This document shows, in pieces, positions 32,446 to 41,703 of a DNA stretch of 64,000 bases; within the stretch, counting starts at the first letter, position 1, and each line of letters begins with the position of its first letter. The DNA comes from Ga0077527 sp945862135 (GTDB taxonomy: Bacteria > Pseudomonadota > Gammaproteobacteria > Burkholderiales > SG8-41): positions 1-64,000 of the forward strand of contig CAXNMF010000018.1 of the NCBI GenBank assembly GCA_964203275.1, in the 5' to 3' direction. The notes beneath the pieces were generated by a model. The model was not told the origin of the DNA and searched no databases. It worked only from the letters and a program-made list of their open reading frames with translations. The position numbers and the translations under genes are program-made.

Positions 32446-34005
32446 TCAGCTCGACCGCTGCATCACCTTGAACAAGGCCCAGTCGAAATCCTCTCCGCCC
32501 TCGGCAAGGCGTGACGGCATCAACAAATACGGTTTGCTGTTCACCATCATGTCGAGGCTGTCGCGCGAATTGTAGATGCCCTCTCGCAGCACGAGACCCA
32601 CCTCACCATTCTTGTCCGGCGTTGTTGCCAGCAGCAGCGCCGAATCGGTGGGCTCGGCAGGGGCAGATGCAAACGCGCCGCCGGACTTGCCGATGCGAAC
32701 GGGAATGGCGATCTTTGACAACGACTGGATGCCGACGCGGCGCTGCTGATGTTCATCACGCGTCACGCGGCGAATAATGCCGATGCCCCAGTGTTTGGAA
32801 GTTTCGGTCTTCACGCCGATCAATGCGCCGACCCGCACCCAATCGCTTTTTGCTGCTGGAATGATCGCGCCGTATCCGCCGTCGCTGACGTTCTCAACAA
32901 TCCAGCTTTCAGCGGAATGTTCGGCTGCAGCGGGATCGCTGAAATCAAGCTCGTCGCTGTTCGAGGGATCCAGCGTGCGCAGGATTTCCACCATGCCGTG
33001 CAGCACCGTCATCCGTGTCGCGGTCTGCCGCCGCTGGGTGTTGCGTGCCGGCGCGTCGTCGGACCAGTATGAGATGAGGTGGCGCAACACCGGCAGTACA
33101 GCGTCCTTGCCGTAAACGCCGCCGAGATGTACGTCCGAAGGAATCGCGCCGGTTTCGGTGACAATGGATTCGACACGCTTCAGTTGCTCGAACGCGTCGC
33201 CCGCGCCGAAGTACCGCGCGGTGGGTGATGCCGGCGACTTGCCGTCAATCACGCGAAACGGCGGCTTGCCGCCGGCGATGTCAAAACAATAGCGGCAACC
33301 GGGACCTGGCTCCCGGGCAATGCGGAATCCCGGGGAAAAATGCGCCACGGCACGCTCCGCCAGCTCCTGGCGCATGGGGCTCAGTCCGTCCGTGGACGAT
33401 ACGCAAAGCATCACCGCCTTGAGAAACTCCTGCTGCACCGAACCGCCGCCATGGGACCCCGGATAAATGGCCACGGTATTCCCGGCGAAACCGATCGACT
33501 CGGCAAACTGGTAGAGCCGCCCGATATCGGACCACACGCGCGGATCCACCGGACCGTAGCGGACCAGCGCCCACTTCAATTGCAGCGTCAACGCCCGCAG
33601 CGTGCGCGTGACAATGACCGGCAGGTTGCGCCGGAATGCAGTGCCGCCGGTTTGCGTGCTTTCATAACGCGCCACACATTCGAGATAGGCTTCGCTCAGC
33701 GCCTTCCAGAACGTGAAGCTGCTGCTCCACAGCCGGTTTTCCTGGAATTTCTGCTGCCGCGACGTGGCGAAATAATCCTGCGCCAGTTTGCGCTGGTGGT
33801 TTTTCGCCGCACCGTCGAGCAGATCAATGTTGTCGAACAGCCGATCGACCTTGAACGCCTTGGTGTCACGCAGGCTTTCCAGCCATTGCGTGATTTCCGC
33901 CAAGGCCTTCAAAGGATCGGCGGGCAGTTCGGCAATGATCTCCCGGGCCTTTTTGGCATCGGCCATTGGATGGTCAACCTTTGACCCGGTCAGAAAACTG
34001 AGCAT
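32446..34005 (-). CDS. Large cytosolic protein with C-terminal PilZ-like domain
   Basis: The 519-residue protein starts MLSFLTGSKVDHPMADAKK (ATG at 34005, AAGGGGG 6-12 nt upstream; the upstream in-frame extension is unlikely). Residues about 1-290 are helical without recognised motif. The region around 390-470 has WIVENVSDGGYGAIIP, which matches the (D/N)-x-S-x-x-G part of PilZ domains, and a following RVGIQSLSKIAIPVRI strand pair. The usual RxxxR switch is not clear, so cyclic-di-GMP binding is uncertain. A GGDEF protein lies 2.2 kb away on the same strand. Confidence 0.6.
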   Translation of the reverse strand: MLSFLTGSKVDHPMADAKKAREIIAELPADPLKALAEITQWLESLRDTKAFKVDRLFDNIDLLDGAAKNHQRKLAQDYFATSRQQKFQENRLWSSSFTFWKALSEAYLECVARYESTQTGGTAFRRNLPVIVTRTLRALTLQLKWALVRYGPVDPRVWSDIGRLYQFAESIGFAGNTVAIYPGSHGGGSVQQEFLKAVMLCVSSTDGLSPMRQELAERAVAHFSPGFRIAREPGPGCRYCFDIAGGKPPFRVIDGKSPASPTARYFGAGDAFEQLKRVESIVTETGAIPSDVHLGGVYGKDAVLPVLRHLISYWSDDAPARNTQRRQTATRMTVLHGMVEILRTLDPSNSDELDFSDPAAAEHSAESWIVENVSDGGYGAIIPAAKSDWVRVGALIGVKTETSKHWGIGIIRRVTRDEHQQRRVGIQSLSKIAIPVRIGKSGGAFASAPAEPTDSALLLATTPDKNGEVGLVLREGIYNSRDSLDMMVNSKPYLLMPSRLAEGGEDFDWALFKVMQRSS

Positions 34006-34081
34006 CACATTCCCCCTTATCGGTGCACCGGCCCTGAAAACAGCCGGTTTGTTTTTATAACCATTTTCGCAAACAACCTCA

Positions 34082-35389
34082 TTAACCGCCGCTGCGGGCG
34101 CCCTGCAACGCGGCGTCGCGACCGCGTTCCGCATTGATACCGGCCAGCAACAGCAGCCCTGCAACAAAATAAACGCCGGTCAGCAGGATCGCAAGACGGT
34201 GATCACCCCCGGTCAGCCATGAAACAATGCCATAGGTCATCGGACCGAGTATCGACGAACATTTGACCGCCAGTCCCCACAGACCGAAAAACTCCGCCTG
34301 CCGTCCCGGCGGACTGAGATAGGCAACCAGCGCACGACCGGCCGACTGGCTCGACCCCAGACACAGACCGACGCAGTTGGCCGCCACCCAGAACACCGCG
34401 GCATCGGCAGCCCGCCACGCAATCAATACAGTAACAATCCAGCACACCAGAATAATCCCGATCGCCCTGACGTGTCCCGCACGATCCTGCAGATAACCAA
34501 ACAGGAAGGCGCCGATTGCAGCCGTTACATTGACCACCAGGATCAGCATCAGCGTATCGCGCGTGGTAAAACCCATCGCCTGCTGCGCATAGATCGCCGC
34601 CAGCGCAATCACCGTCTGGATGCCGGCCTGATAAAACACGAGACAAATCAGAAAACGCCTCAAGTCACGATACTGATGCGCGGTACGCAGTGTTTCGCGA
34701 AGATCGGCAAATACTTTACGCACAGCCACACGTGCAGCCGCTTGCGGTTGCGCGCGTTCACGCAGGAAAAGAAATGTCGGCAAGCTGGCCAGCGCAAAAA
34801 TCACGGCTGTCAGCAGCATGGTCACCGGTACGAATGAAGTTGCCGGGTCACCCAGTGCCTGGGCGTGGCTGACATACGCAAGACAGATGCCAAGCGACAC
34901 CAGTCCGCCGAGATAACCCAGCGACCAGCCCCAGCCCGAGATCCGCCCCAGCGCTTCGCCGCGCGCGATCTCCGGCAGAAACGCCGCAATCAGGTTTTCA
35001 CCGGAACCGAAAAAGAAATTCGACAGCACGATCAGCACGATGGCCGCCGCAACATCCCCGCGCCCGATGACCGACAACGCTGCCGTAAAGGCCACGCAGC
35101 CCAGCGTGGTCATCACCAGCAGCCGCTTTTTTGCCGCATGCGCATCGGCCCAGGCCCCCAGCAAGGGCGCCGTCAGCATGATCAGCGCGTACGAGACTGC
35201 CAGTGCGGCAGTCCACGCAAACGTCGCCCACGGGGCATTGCCGGCAACCTCGGCAACAAAATAGGCGCTGAATACGGCCGTGATGACCACGGTCGTGTAT
35301 CCCGAATTGGCGAAGTCGTACATCGCCCAGGACCAGACCTCGCGCGGCCGTACGCCGGGTGCCAGTCCGCTGGGCCGTTGATCAGTCAC
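34082..35389 (-). CDS. MFS transporter of the UMF1/Atg22-like family
   Basis: The 435-residue, 12-helix protein starts (GTG at 35389) TDQRPSGLAPGVRPREVWSWAMYDFANSGYTTVV. The WAMYDFANS motif is diagnostic of this family. Later landmarks are GAWADAHAAKKRLLV, FFFGSGENLIAAFLPEIAR and GWGWSLGYLGGLVSL. Substrate unknown. Its start overlaps the end of the 48-residue membrane protein upstream by 8 nt, so translation is likely coupled. Confidence 0.9.
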   Translation of the reverse strand: MTDQRPSGLAPGVRPREVWSWAMYDFANSGYTTVVITAVFSAYFVAEVAGNAPWATFAWTAALAVSYALIMLTAPLLGAWADAHAAKKRLLVMTTLGCVAFTAALSVIGRGDVAAAIVLIVLSNFFFGSGENLIAAFLPEIARGEALGRISGWGWSLGYLGGLVSLGICLAYVSHAQALGDPATSFVPVTMLLTAVIFALASLPTFLFLRERAQPQAAARVAVRKVFADLRETLRTAHQYRDLRRFLICLVFYQAGIQTVIALAAIYAQQAMGFTTRDTLMLILVVNVTAAIGAFLFGYLQDRAGHVRAIGIILVCWIVTVLIAWRAADAAVFWVAANCVGLCLGSSQSAGRALVAYLSPPGRQAEFFGLWGLAVKCSSILGPMTYGIVSWLTGGDHRLAILLTGVYFVAGLLLLAGINAERGRDAALQGARSGG

Positions 35390-35528
35390 TGACGGTACGA
35401 CCCGCGATCAAGAAACGTGAAGCGCGCCGTCCTGCAGCAGCCGCCCGCAGCAACCGGTACAGCCGTGCGCTGGTCCACCAGACCACCGCGCCAAAAAAGA
35501 CCCCCAACACCATCAACAGCAGCTCCAT
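35382..35528 (-). CDS. 48-residue single-helix membrane protein
   Basis: MELLLMVLGVFFGAVVWWTS is a membrane helix followed by a strongly basic segment (SARLYRLLRAAAAGRRASRF). The ATG at 35528 is chosen because GGAG lies 7 nt upstream; an ATG at 35534 is too close to it. The gene overlaps the start of the UMF1 transporter by 8 nt. It may be a small accessory subunit of the transporter; function unknown. Confidence 0.55.
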   Translation of the reverse strand: MELLLMVLGVFFGAVVWWTSARLYRLLRAAAAGRRASRFLIAGRTVSD

Positions 35529-35894
35529 GATCATTCTCCAGAAATGCGCCTGCTTCAGTAACAGCAACTCTTGTACCGGGCTCGAAAGGCGATCAACGCG
35601 ACGGCCCGCCGGACGAACGGTCAGTTCAGGCATCAAGACGTCGGAACCCGGACACTGCCGACGATTATCCGGCGTGAACTACTGCACAGCCAGTGATAAC
35701 AATCGCGTCTCCAGACGGAGACAAAAATAATGAAGCGGATCAGGGTGTTGGCAACGACACACCGGGTGCTGTCTGGGTTTGGCGACAAACCCATTCGATA
35801 ATTTTCAAATAACTATTTGATTTTATTAAATAATTATTCTGGCATGCGATCTGCTCAATGAATGGCTAGGCAATTGTTTACGCAAGGAGAAAGA
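35529..35894. other. 366-bp intergenic region containing an AT-rich element
   Basis: No convincing gene. It separates the divergent small membrane protein and lipoprotein genes, so promoters in both directions are expected. The right half (35791-35845) becomes strongly AT-rich and holds copy 7 of the dispersed element; AAGGAG at 35884-35889 is the lipoprotein ribosome site. Confidence 0.6.
35797..35840 (+). repeat. AT-rich dispersed element, copy 7, with a palindrome
   Basis: Contains the 7-2-7 palindrome TCAAATA-AC-TATTTGA (35805-35820) followed by TTTTATTAAATAATTATT. It aligns with the minus strand of 32389-32430 (TTTTCAA, then TATTGATT or TATTTGATT). It sits 55-100 nt before the lipoprotein start. 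Confidence 0.65.
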
Positions 35895-36110
35895 ATGCAG
35901 CGATACCGAATAATTTTACTGTTCGCGGCAATGCTGTCGCTGAACGCATGCTCGACCTCACCCACAAACAAACAGGTCGGTGCGACTGCGGGTGCCGTGG
36001 TCGGCGGCGTCGTCGGCTCGGCACTGACTGGCGGCAGCACGGTGGGCACTGTCGCGGGTGCAGGCGCCGGTGCTGCAGTGGGCTACGAAATCGGTAAACG
36101 GATCAAGTAA
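35895..36110 (+). CDS. Glycine-zipper outer-membrane lipoprotein
   Basis: The 71-residue precursor has a lipoprotein signal (MQRYRIILLFAAMLSLNAC, lipobox LNAC with the lipidated Cys at residue 19). It then has an Ala/Gly-rich glycine-zipper segment (VGATAGAVVGGVVGSALTG and VAGAGAGAAVGYEIGKRIK), as in OsmB-like and SlyB-like proteins. Serine after the Cys favours outer-membrane sorting. The start has AAGGAG 5-10 nt upstream. A strong terminator follows. Confidence 0.88.
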   Translation: MQRYRIILLFAAMLSLNACSTSPTNKQVGATAGAVVGGVVGSALTGGSTVGTVAGAGAGAAVGYEIGKRIK

Positions 36111-36159
36111 CAACGCCAGACTCCTCCGAGCAGGGCGCAAAGCAAAGAACCCCTGTTTA

Positions 36160-36212
36160 CCCCGGCGCGCCCCGAAGGAAATCCCCTTCGGGGACAAGCC
36201 GGGGTTTTTTTT
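36160..36212 (+). terminator. Rho-independent terminator after the lipoprotein gene
   Basis: An outer stem CCCCGGC/GCCGGGG encloses an inner CCCCGAAGG/CCTTCGGGG hairpin, followed by eight T residues (36205-36212). It is transcribed from the lipoprotein gene. Confidence 0.88.
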
Positions 36213-36238
36213 GAACCGCGGCAGCGCAGAACTTTTGT

Positions 36239-37900
36239 TCAGACTGCAGAAGGGACCCTGCGCACCGCCACCTGGTCACGGCCACGGGTTTTGGCTTCGT
36301 ACATTGCTGCATCCGCTTCACGAACCAGCAGTTCGCCGGATTGCGAGGCATCGGCACTGACGGCAACGCCGATGGATATGGTGATCGCCCCCAAAGCCTG
36401 TCCTTGATAGGTCACGGACAATTCAGAAATACGCACACGCAATTCGCGCGCACGCAGCAACGCAACCTCCTCGCTGGCCTCCGGCATGACCACCACAAAC
36501 TCCTCACCGCCATGACGCGCGACGAGGTCGGTGCCGCGCACCACGCGCCGTACCACCTGCGCAATAACCTGCAACACCATGTCGCCCGCTTCGTGGCCCC
36601 ACTGATCGTTCAGAAGCTTGAAATGGTCGATGTCGAACAGCATCACCGCCATCGGCATGCGCTTGCGCCGCGCCCGCACGAGTTCAGCCTCCAGTGCGTT
36701 CCACAGATGGCGTCGGTTGTAGAGTCCGGTCAGTTCATCGGTAATCGCCTGCGATCGCAGCCGCTCCAGCGCATCCTGCAGCTGCTTGTCCCTGTCCTGC
36801 AGTTCGCTGGCCATCTGGTCGAGCGCGACACCGAGCTGATTCAACTCTTCCCGACCTTCACCAAATCCGCTGCGCGCACTGAAATCACCCGCGCGCACAC
36901 GAGCCGTCATGTCAAGCAGAATGCGAAAACGGCGGGTGAAAAAAATCTCGGCGCCATACCAGGCCAGCAGCAGCAACAGCACCGACATGATCACCACAAT
37001 CATCACCGTTTTATGCAGCGTCTGATTGGCCTCGCCATAAATCGCACTGATCGGGGTGCCCACCAGCACCCGGATCTGCGGTTTGCCGTCCGGATTCACA
37101 CCCACGCTGTCAAACGCAAACAGGCGTTGATTTCCGTCAATGTCCGGTACGCTGAAGACCCCCCGCCTTTGTTCCATCACATTCTGCAGAACCTGCGGAT
37201 TGCGGATCTTCTGTCCGATCATGGCGTGATGCATCGGAAACTGCGCAACCACCACGCCATTGTGATCCACAAAGGTCAACACCCGCTCAATGCCCTTCGA
37301 AGAGAATCCGTTTCGAAGCTCGGACTGCTCGTCAAATACGCCGAGATTCAGCGCCGCATAGGCAACTGCAATGACTTTTCCGGAGCCATCCAGTACCGGC
37401 TGCGCCAGATTGATGGCCGGCAGTCCGGTGAACCGCCCGATCTGGTAACCGCCGACCGCGAACTTGCAGCTGCTCATCGCGAGCTGGAAGTAATCCCTGT
37501 CTTTCACATTGACATTGAGTTCAATGGGCGCGGTCGTGGCATTACAGAAGATATCCCCGTTAGGCAGAATGATGCCCACGGTTCGATAAAGGCCCTGGAC
37601 CTGCGCAGCGATTTTCCGGACCTGCCGGGCGCAGCTCGCTTTGTCCTTTAACAAGTCATTGATGTCCGCAGTCGCCGCAAACAACAGTTGCCTGGCGCCT
37701 TCAATCATCTGCTCCGGACGCCTTGCAGTCAGCCCGGCAATCAGCTGAAGATGCTGCCGTTCCGTCAATTCAGCGGCTGCGCGCTGTTGAAAACCGTTGT
37801 AAACGGCGAGCACAAGAATCGGCAACGCCGAAAGGAGCACGAGCAAGATGATGCGGGTACGGGCGCTGAAGTAGTTCAAGATGGACGTTACGATCGGCAA
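36239..37900 (-). CDS. Membrane diguanylate cyclase with extracytoplasmic sensor
   Basis: Makes cyclic di-GMP. The 553-residue protein has a membrane helix (about 15-35), a periplasmic Cache-like sensor (about 40-300, with YRTVGIILPNGDIFCN and VKDRDYFQLAM), a second helix (about 300-322), a HAMP segment, a short coiled coil and a GGDEF domain (about 390-545). The active site is the intact GGEEF, and the RxxD inhibitory site is present as RGTD five residues earlier. The start is TTG at 37900; no better in-frame start precedes the first helix. The enzyme appears active and product-inhibited. Signal unknown. Confidence 0.93.
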   Translation of the reverse strand: MPIVTSILNYFSARTRIILLVLLSALPILVLAVYNGFQQRAAAELTERQHLQLIAGLTARRPEQMIEGARQLLFAATADINDLLKDKASCARQVRKIAAQVQGLYRTVGIILPNGDIFCNATTAPIELNVNVKDRDYFQLAMSSCKFAVGGYQIGRFTGLPAINLAQPVLDGSGKVIAVAYAALNLGVFDEQSELRNGFSSKGIERVLTFVDHNGVVVAQFPMHHAMIGQKIRNPQVLQNVMEQRRGVFSVPDIDGNQRLFAFDSVGVNPDGKPQIRVLVGTPISAIYGEANQTLHKTVMIVVIMSVLLLLLAWYGAEIFFTRRFRILLDMTARVRAGDFSARSGFGEGREELNQLGVALDQMASELQDRDKQLQDALERLRSQAITDELTGLYNRRHLWNALEAELVRARRKRMPMAVMLFDIDHFKLLNDQWGHEAGDMVLQVIAQVVRRVVRGTDLVARHGGEEFVVVMPEASEEVALLRARELRVRISELSVTYQGQALGAITISIGVAVSADASQSGELLVREADAAMYEAKTRGRDQVAVRRVPSAV

Positions 37901-37993
37901 TACACGATTACCGATCCCCCTCGACCGGCCACGCCAAGACTATCAATCAGCAGAGGCATAGTCCAGCAACTGCAAACAGCCAGTTGACATACA

Positions 37994-39412
37994 TCAACCG
38001 GACCGCGGATCCCGCGGCGTCAACCGCGACAATCCCAACAACTGTTCAATCCACGCGCCATGTGAAAAAAGAGCCGCCTCGCCCTGCGGCCGGCCAATGA
38101 CCTGCAGCCCCAGCGGCAGGCCGGATGGCATGAAGCCGCCGGGCATGGCCAGCACCGGACAGGCGGTCATGGTGACGGCATACGTCAGCACCAGCCAGCC
38201 CATATATCCGGCAAACGCGACGCCATCCCAGCTCTCGGGATAACGCAGATCGACAGCGAATGGCGGGCACAAGGTCGCCGGGCAGATCAGCGCGTCGTAT
38301 TGTTCAAAAAACGCAGCCGCACGACGGATGATTTCGCCTTGCGCGATTTCCGCTGCGACCACATCGGTCAGCTTCAAGCCGAGACCGAATTCGATGTTCT
38401 CGACCACTTCAGGTTTGAGCACGTCGCGGTATTGCGCGAGCAGCGGCGCGACTCGGGCAATATAAACAGCGCCGCGCAATTTCAGGAAATTTTCTCCCGC
38501 ATCACCAAGCTCGGGATTCGCCTCGACCACTTCGACGCCTTCTGCCGCCAGTTTTTCAGCAACGTTGGTGATGCAGGCGCGCACATCGCGATCCACCACC
38601 GGCGCGATTCCCAGATCGGCGCTGACTGCGACGCGCCGCGGGCGTAGCGGCTGTGCCGCGCATTGCGCAAACGACGGCAGCGGCTCATGCGGCGACAACG
38701 GGTCGCGCGCATCGAATCCCGCTTCGGCATCGAACATCAGCGCTACATCCGCCACCGTGCGCGCCATCGGCCCTTCAACCGACAGCGGATTGAAGGGCTG
38801 TTTCTGCAGCCGCGCCACGCGCCCCGGACTCGGCCGCAGTCCGCTCACTGAGCAAAAGGCCGCCGGCGTGCGGATGCTGCCGCCAAAATCATTGCCGGTG
38901 GCCAGCCATACCTGGCCTGCCGCCAGCGCCGCTGCGCTGCCGCCGGAAGAACCGCTGGCGCTCATCCGCGTATCCCAGGGATTACGTGTCGCACCGAACA
39001 CATCATTGAAGGTATTGCCGCCGGCGGCGAATTCCGGAAGGTTGGTTTTGCCGACGACGATCGCGCCATGCGCTTCCAGCCGCTGCACCACCGGATCGGA
39101 ACCCGGTGCAATGCGGTTATCGTAGACGCGAGAACCCGACGTGCAGCGCACACCTTCGACATCAGTGTTGTCCTTCACCGCAATCGGCAGACCGTACAGA
39201 AAACCGGCAGGCCGCCCGGCGCGCGGTTCGTTCATCAGGCGTTTGGCGTGTGCACGAGCACGATCAAAACACAGCGTGACCATCGCATTGATCTGCGGAT
39301 TGGTTTCGGCAATGCGCGCCTCGGCAGCGTCGAGCAGTTGCAACGGAGAAACCTCGCCGCGCGCCAGTCGTGCCGCCGCCTCGGTCGCAGTCCATTTTAT
39401 GAATTCATGCAT
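37994..39412 (-). CDS. Amidase-signature family amidase
   Basis: The 472-residue protein carries the amidase-signature triad: Lys in PIAVKDNTDVEG (near 79), the cis-Ser/Gly region SASGSSGGSAAALAAGQ (around 150-166) and the nucleophile Ser in TGNDFGGSIRTPAAF (near 178). It hydrolyses carboxamides; GatA is unlikely because no gatB/gatC are adjacent and the C-terminal region differs. The start is ATG at 39412 (MHEFIKWTATEAA). It is divergent from the thiamine-diphosphate enzyme at 39529. Confidence 0.92.
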   Translation of the reverse strand: MHEFIKWTATEAAARLARGEVSPLQLLDAAEARIAETNPQINAMVTLCFDRARAHAKRLMNEPRAGRPAGFLYGLPIAVKDNTDVEGVRCTSGSRVYDNRIAPGSDPVVQRLEAHGAIVVGKTNLPEFAAGGNTFNDVFGATRNPWDTRMSASGSSGGSAAALAAGQVWLATGNDFGGSIRTPAAFCSVSGLRPSPGRVARLQKQPFNPLSVEGPMARTVADVALMFDAEAGFDARDPLSPHEPLPSFAQCAAQPLRPRRVAVSADLGIAPVVDRDVRACITNVAEKLAAEGVEVVEANPELGDAGENFLKLRGAVYIARVAPLLAQYRDVLKPEVVENIEFGLGLKLTDVVAAEIAQGEIIRRAAAFFEQYDALICPATLCPPFAVDLRYPESWDGVAFAGYMGWLVLTYAVTMTACPVLAMPGGFMPSGLPLGLQVIGRPQGEAALFSHGAWIEQLLGLSRLTPRDPRSG

Positions 39413-39528
39413 CGCCGCATCCCCGTTGTCGCGCGTATTGGCCCCGCAGTATAGCGGCCGGAACCACCGTGGACGTGATAGGCTTTCGCTCCCCGCATTT
39501 CCTACAAAAACAGTCCAGGAAGCTCCTC

Positions 39529-41226
39529 ATGACGGCCAAATCCGCCACCCGCCCGCTGATGCAGACCGGCGCGCAAATTCTTGTCGATTCACTGATCACC
39601 CACGGCGCCAATCTCGGCTTCGGCGTTCCCGGTGAATCCTATCTGGCGGTACTCGACGCGATCCACGAACGCAGCGACGAATTCAAATTCATCATCTGCC
39701 GCCAGGAAGGCGGCGTCACCAATATGGCTGACGCCTACGGCAAAATGACCGGGCAGCCGGGCATCGCTTTTGTCACGCGCGGACCGGGCGCCACCAACGC
39801 CTCGATCGGCGTGCACACCGCATTCCAGGATTCGACGCCGCTGATCCTGTTCATCGGCCAGGTCGGCAACGATGTCGTTGAACGCGAAGCCTTCCAGGAA
39901 ATCGATTTCCGCCGCATGTTCGGACCGATGTGCAAGTGGGTGGCACAGATCGACCGCGCCGACCGCGTCGCCGAATACATCAGCCATGCCTTCCATGTCG
40001 CGACCTCGGGTCGCCCGGGCCCTGTCGTGCTGGCACTGCCCGAAGACATGCAGACCGAAATGGCGCCGACCTCAAAAGCCGCGCGTTACCAGCGCGTCGC
40101 CGCGAACCCCGGCGAATTCGACATGCACAAGCTGCGCGATCTGCTCGGCAAGGCGAAAAAACCGCTGATGATGGTCGGCGGCGGCGGCTGGAACAAACAG
40201 GCAAGTGAAGACATCCTCGCCTTCGCCCGCGCCTTCAACCTGCCGGTGTGTGCATCGTTCCGCTGCCAGGACCTGATCGACAACCGCGATCCTCATTACG
40301 TCGGCGATGTTGCCGTCGGCCTCAATCCGAAACTGGCCGAACGCATCAAGGCCTGTGATCTGATGCTGGTCGTCGGTGCACGGCTCGGCGAATGGACCAC
40401 CGCCAACTACACGCTGTTCGACATTCCCTGCCCGGCGCAGAAACTGGTGCACGTGCACGCCGGCGCTGAAGAACTCGGCCGCGTCTATCAGGGCACGCTG
40501 CTGATCAACAGCGGCATGCCGGAGTTCGCTGCCGCCGCAAAAAAACTCGCGCCAGTGAAACCGGCCTGGGATGCCTGGACCAAAGAAGCGCGCGCCGAAC
40601 TCGAAGCGTGGCAGCAACCGGTGACGGTGCCGGGCAAACTCAACATGAGTGAAGTGATCACCTTCCTGCGCAAACGCCTGCCGCCGGAAAGCATCATCAC
40701 CAACGGCGCCGGCAACTTTGCGATCTGGGTTCATCGTTTCTACCCCTATCCCGGCTTCCGCACCCAGCTCGCGCCGACCAGCGGCGCGATGGGTTATGGC
40801 GTGCCGTCGGGTGTGGCTGCAAAAATTGTCTATCCCAAACGTCCGGTGATTTCATTCTCCGGTGACGGCTGCTTCCTGATGAACGGCCAGGAACTCGCCA
40901 CTGCCGCGCAATATGACGCGAAAGTCATTTTCATCGTCGTCAACAACGGCATGTTCGGCACCATCCGCATGCACCAGGAACGCAACTACCCCGGCAACGT
41001 CAGCGGCACGCAGCTGAAGAATCCGGACTTCGCAGCGCTGGCCCGCGCCTACGGCCTGCATGGCGAGATCGTTGAAAAAACCGAAGACTTCGAAGCCGCC
41101 TTCGAACGCGCGTGGTCGGCCAAAACCGCCGCGCTGCTGGAACTGCGCGTCGACCCCGATGCGATCACGCCGCGTACCACGCTGTCGGCGATTCGTGCTG
41201 AAGCGAAGAAAAACAAGAAAGGCTGA
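39529..41226 (+). CDS. Thiamine-diphosphate-dependent enzyme, acetolactate-synthase-like
   Basis: The 565-residue protein has the three-domain layout of the family. The N-terminal domain has the catalytic Glu in ICRQEGGVTNMADAYGK and FVTRGPGATNASIGVHTAFQDSTP. The middle domain is about 200-340. The C-terminal domain has the cofactor motif SGDGCFLMNGQELATA through VVNNGMFGT. The start at 39529 (MTAKSATRPLMQTGAQIL, AGGA upstream) is preferred to an upstream in-frame ATG. No small regulatory subunit (ilvH) follows, so a catabolic decarboxylase or carboligase role is as likely as branched-chain synthesis. Confidence 0.9.
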   Translation: MTAKSATRPLMQTGAQILVDSLITHGANLGFGVPGESYLAVLDAIHERSDEFKFIICRQEGGVTNMADAYGKMTGQPGIAFVTRGPGATNASIGVHTAFQDSTPLILFIGQVGNDVVEREAFQEIDFRRMFGPMCKWVAQIDRADRVAEYISHAFHVATSGRPGPVVLALPEDMQTEMAPTSKAARYQRVAANPGEFDMHKLRDLLGKAKKPLMMVGGGGWNKQASEDILAFARAFNLPVCASFRCQDLIDNRDPHYVGDVAVGLNPKLAERIKACDLMLVVGARLGEWTTANYTLFDIPCPAQKLVHVHAGAEELGRVYQGTLLINSGMPEFAAAAKKLAPVKPAWDAWTKEARAELEAWQQPVTVPGKLNMSEVITFLRKRLPPESIITNGAGNFAIWVHRFYPYPGFRTQLAPTSGAMGYGVPSGVAAKIVYPKRPVISFSGDGCFLMNGQELATAAQYDAKVIFIVVNNGMFGTIRMHQERNYPGNVSGTQLKNPDFAALARAYGLHGEIVEKTEDFEAAFERAWSAKTAALLELRVDPDAITPRTTLSAIRAEAKKNKKG

Positions 41227-41232
41227 AAGGCG

Positions 41233-41657
41233 TAGCCACAGAGGTCACAGAGAGCACAGAGAAAACCCGCGACATGGATGATGTCACCGAGAGGATCATT
41301 GGCGCGGCCATTGAAGTGCATCGGGTTATCGGACCGGGCCTACTCGAATCAATTTACGAAGAAGCGCTTTGCCATGAGTTTGAGTTACGTGGCATAGGTT
41401 ACAAGAGACAAGTCGCTGTTGATGTTGAATACAAGGGGAAGCTGATTTCAGGGCAGCGCATTGATTTGATAGTTGATAACAGCGTCGTGATTGAGCTTAA
41501 ATCGTCGAAAAATCTGCCAGAAGTAGCTTCAGCACAAACGCTATCCTACTTGCGAGCAACAGGACTGAAGCGGGCATTATTGATCAACTTTGGAAACACC
41601 CGTTTAATCGACGGCATCAAACGCTTTTCTCTGTGAACTCTGTGCCCTCTGTGGCTA
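41233..41657. mobile_element. GxxExxY element with 33-bp terminal inverted repeats
   Basis: Left end 41233-41265 and right end 41625-41657 are inverted copies matching at 30 of 33 positions, each built of CACAGAG units and starting TAGCCACAGAGG. The only gene inside is the GxxExxY protein; its stop codon is within the right repeat. A shorter gene-less relative lies at 28627-28748. Confidence 0.8.
41274..41636 (+). CDS. GxxExxY protein
   Basis: The 120-residue protein MDDVTERIIGAAIEVHRVIG carries the name-giving motif GPGLLESIYEEAL. It is followed by YKRQVAVDVEYKGKLISGQRIDLIVDNSVVIELKSSKN, whose D-x(n)-E-x-K pattern (RIDLIVD, VIELK) is that of PD-(D/E)XK nuclease-like folds. The family is small, widespread and of unknown function. 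The gene is the sole content of an inverted-repeat element, which suggests that the protein or an associated activity mobilises it. It is AT-richer than its neighbours. Confidence 0.9.
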   Translation: MDDVTERIIGAAIEVHRVIGPGLLESIYEEALCHEFELRGIGYKRQVAVDVEYKGKLISGQRIDLIVDNSVVIELKSSKNLPEVASAQTLSYLRATGLKRALLINFGNTRLIDGIKRFSL

Positions 41658-41703
41658 AGCTTTTGACTTTTATTCATTTCAACTCTGTGGCCAAAGGTTT
41701 TTT

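Noticed and set aside
41233..41657. CACAGAG repeats as a CRISPR-like array
   Set aside because: There are only short imperfect units at two ends in inverted orientation, with a gene between them and no spacers.
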